A stretch of DNA of 64,000 bases from Bacteroides cellulosilyticus (GTDB lineage: Bacteria; Bacteroidota; Bacteroidia; Bacteroidales; Bacteroidaceae): assembly GCF_020091405.1 (NCBI RefSeq), contig NZ_CP081903.1:1550001-1614000 (forward strand), written 5' to 3'. The notes beneath the pieces are model-generated. The model searched no databases and was not told the origin of the DNA. It saw only the letters and a list, made by a program, of their open reading frames with translations. Below are positions 63,035 to 64,000 of the stretch, piece by piece. The translations under genes were made by a program, and so were the position numbers. Positions within the stretch are counted from its first letter, which is position 1. Every line of letters starts with the position of its first letter.

Positions 63035-63218
63035 GTGACTCATTGGCGGAATTAGGTCCTTTTTGAGCGGTTATGAATCTTTTCACCACAGAGGACACAG
63101 AGTCTCACAGAGTTTAATCAATTTGAAATCAAAAGAATAGAACTCCGTGAGACTCTGTGTTACTCTGTGGTGAAAACTCATTACTGTACCAAATGAATCA
63201 ATTCCGCCAACAGGTCAC
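63035..63218. repeat. Palindromic MITE-like element
   Basis: Outer arms GTGACt..TTGGCGGAATT (63035-63053) and AATTCCGCCAA..GTCAC (63200-63218). Inner arms 63080-63114 and 63141-63175 pair over about 35 bp with two or three differences (core TTTTCACCACAGAG / CTCTGTGGTGAAAA). No ORF. Size and symmetry fit a non-autonomous element or a dispersed intergenic repeat. Confidence 0.65.
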
Positions 63219-63299
63219 AAGTAGGATAAGAAGAGTGATAACCCACTGTAAATAAACCCCGTGCCTACTTCTTCAGTAAAGTATTATTAATCAAATATC

Positions 63300-63453
63300 A
63301 TTCCGTTATAAAGAAACGTAAGTCTCACTTTATCGGAACGTTTGTCTCCTTACTATGAGACATCCGTTTCTTACCTGAGAAACTTTTATTTCTCTATTGT
63401 GAAACTCTTGTTCCACAGGCAAGGCACTTTTATTCCAATAGGGAGAAACAAAA
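63300..63453. repeat. Degenerate tandem array, seven 22-bp units
   Basis: Units start at 63300, 63322, 63344, 63366, 63388, 63410 and 63432, each exactly 22 bp. The unit pattern is (G/A)TTTC-N8-GAAAC-N4, so neighbouring units make dyads GAAAC-N4-GTTTC. Clear cases are GAAACGTAAGTCTC, GAGACATCCGTTTC and GAAACTCTTGTTCC. The array ends 242 bp before the next start codon. Confidence 0.75.
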
Positions 63454-63603
63454 TAGAACAAATAGAGGCGCGACAAAGCACTGATGTCTCCCTCCTCAGC
63501 CACAAGGAAAGGCGTAATCTCACGACTATAACTCCCGCTTGACAACAGGCTTATTTGCTGAATTCCACCATCGGATTAAGAAACTCTTTTTATTAACCTA
63601 ACG

Positions 63604-63649
63604 ATAACATTACGATAACATTCATCCTCATGCCCCTGCCCTATCTTTG
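63604..63649 (+). promoter_or_regulatory. Direct-repeat element and promoter ahead of the last gene
   Basis: ATAACATTACG then ATAACATTCAT (11-bp step) at 63604 and TATCTTTG at 63642-63649. Nearly identical to 61281-61326; the leader to the ATG is also conserved. Confidence 0.65.
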
Positions 63650-63695
63650 CAACATCAAAAGTAACGAAATGTATAACTTAAAAAATAAAACGATT

Positions 63696-64000
63696 ATGAA
63701 AGCTTTAGTATTATCAGTAGTATTCGCATTGACATCAGTAGTAAACGCAGTAAGTGGTAACAATGTAAAAGACTTCGCCTACAACAGTGAGAAACAGGAA
63801 AACGGTGTAGAAACCCAGACAGTCTACAAAGTAAAAGAAGGCAAGTACCTGGAACGCCACCTGCAATACAACTACACACATGATGAAAAAGGACGTGTAT
63901 CCGCAAAGGAAATCCTGAAATGGAACCAGGACAACAGCCGTTTCGAAAAGCAGTATTGCCTCAACTTCAGCTACACCGACAACGAAGTAAACGTGGAATA
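63696..64000 (+). CDS. DUF3836-like exported protein (3' end beyond window)
   Basis: First 101 codons visible. Signal peptide MKALVLSVVFALTSVVNAVS, then KDFAYNSEKQENGVETQTVY and YLERHLQYNYTHDEKGRVSA. Differs from the 61373 gene at only a few residues (NNVKDF for NSIKDF, THDEKG for TRDEKG, EVNVEY for EVSVEY). Recent duplication including the promoter; the 22-bp array and palindrome upstream are not duplicated. Confidence 0.88.
   Translation, partial: MKALVLSVVFALTSVVNAVSGNNVKDFAYNSEKQENGVETQTVYKVKEGKYLERHLQYNYTHDEKGRVSAKEILKWNQDNSRFEKQYCLNFSYTDNEVNVE

Overview
The window comes from the chromosome of a gut Bacteroides species. The evidence is a SusC/SusD polysaccharide-utilisation locus with a hybrid two-component regulator, NVEALA-type exported peptides, 6-bladed propeller lipoproteins, DUF3836 and DUF6266 proteins, A-rich leaders, and many -7 boxes of the form TAnnTTTG, the Bacteroides housekeeping promoter signature. 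No rRNA, tRNA or CRISPR array was seen.

Layout. 1-2.3 kb: a TPR/suppressor-of-fused protein cut by the window edge, and a broken relative. 2.6-14.2 kb: a compact PUL on the minus strand (hybrid two-component regulator, GH95-like hydrolase, SusC, SusD) with a probable regulator-binding direct repeat ahead of the hydrolase. 14.2-15.7 kb: gene debris (a DUF3836 tail, an internally deleted HU-like gene), a 22-bp-period array and an intact DUF3836 gene. 15.7-27.3 kb: an exported-peptide locus with a membrane-bound winged-helix regulator, an NVEALA peptide, an NVEALA-like Ser/Thr-rich peptide, two propeller lipoproteins, a thioredoxin-like protein, two signal peptidases I, a transglutaminase-like lipoprotein, an O-antigen-ligase-like membrane protein, a small HTH protein and an unlisted 52-aa exported peptide. 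27.6-30.4 kb: DUF6266, and an ORF6N gene between two near-identical DUF3836 units.

30.5-48.3 kb: an alpha-2-macroglobulin/TlpA-like operon split by a 10.2-kb insertion. The insertion is flanked by 471-bp direct repeats. It starts with dead IS1634-type and IS21-type remnants and carries a five-gene plus-strand cluster: an AlbA_2/Schlafen-like ATPase followed by ZorA (MotA-like), ZorB (OmpA-like), ZorC-like and SNF2 helicase ZorD-like proteins. I read this as a type I-like Zorya anti-phage system with an added first gene.

48.4-64 kb: a further DUF3836 unit, an S41 peptidase, a second 22-bp-period array, an ECF sigma factor, DinB, a TPR/HTH regulator operon, and a two-component system (OmpR-type regulator, outer-membrane-like protein, sensor kinase). 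The genes next to it share an 11-bp direct-repeat promoter element, which suggests a local regulon of a DUF5694 protein and two DUF3836-like proteins. A long palindromic element and a third 22-bp-period array precede the last, truncated gene.

The most unusual signals are the Zorya island with its long target-type duplication, the three sequence-unrelated arrays that share an exact 22-bp period, the peptide-export locus with two dedicated signal peptidases, and the conserved dyad plus TGGCAC promoter module repeated ahead of four DUF3836 genes.
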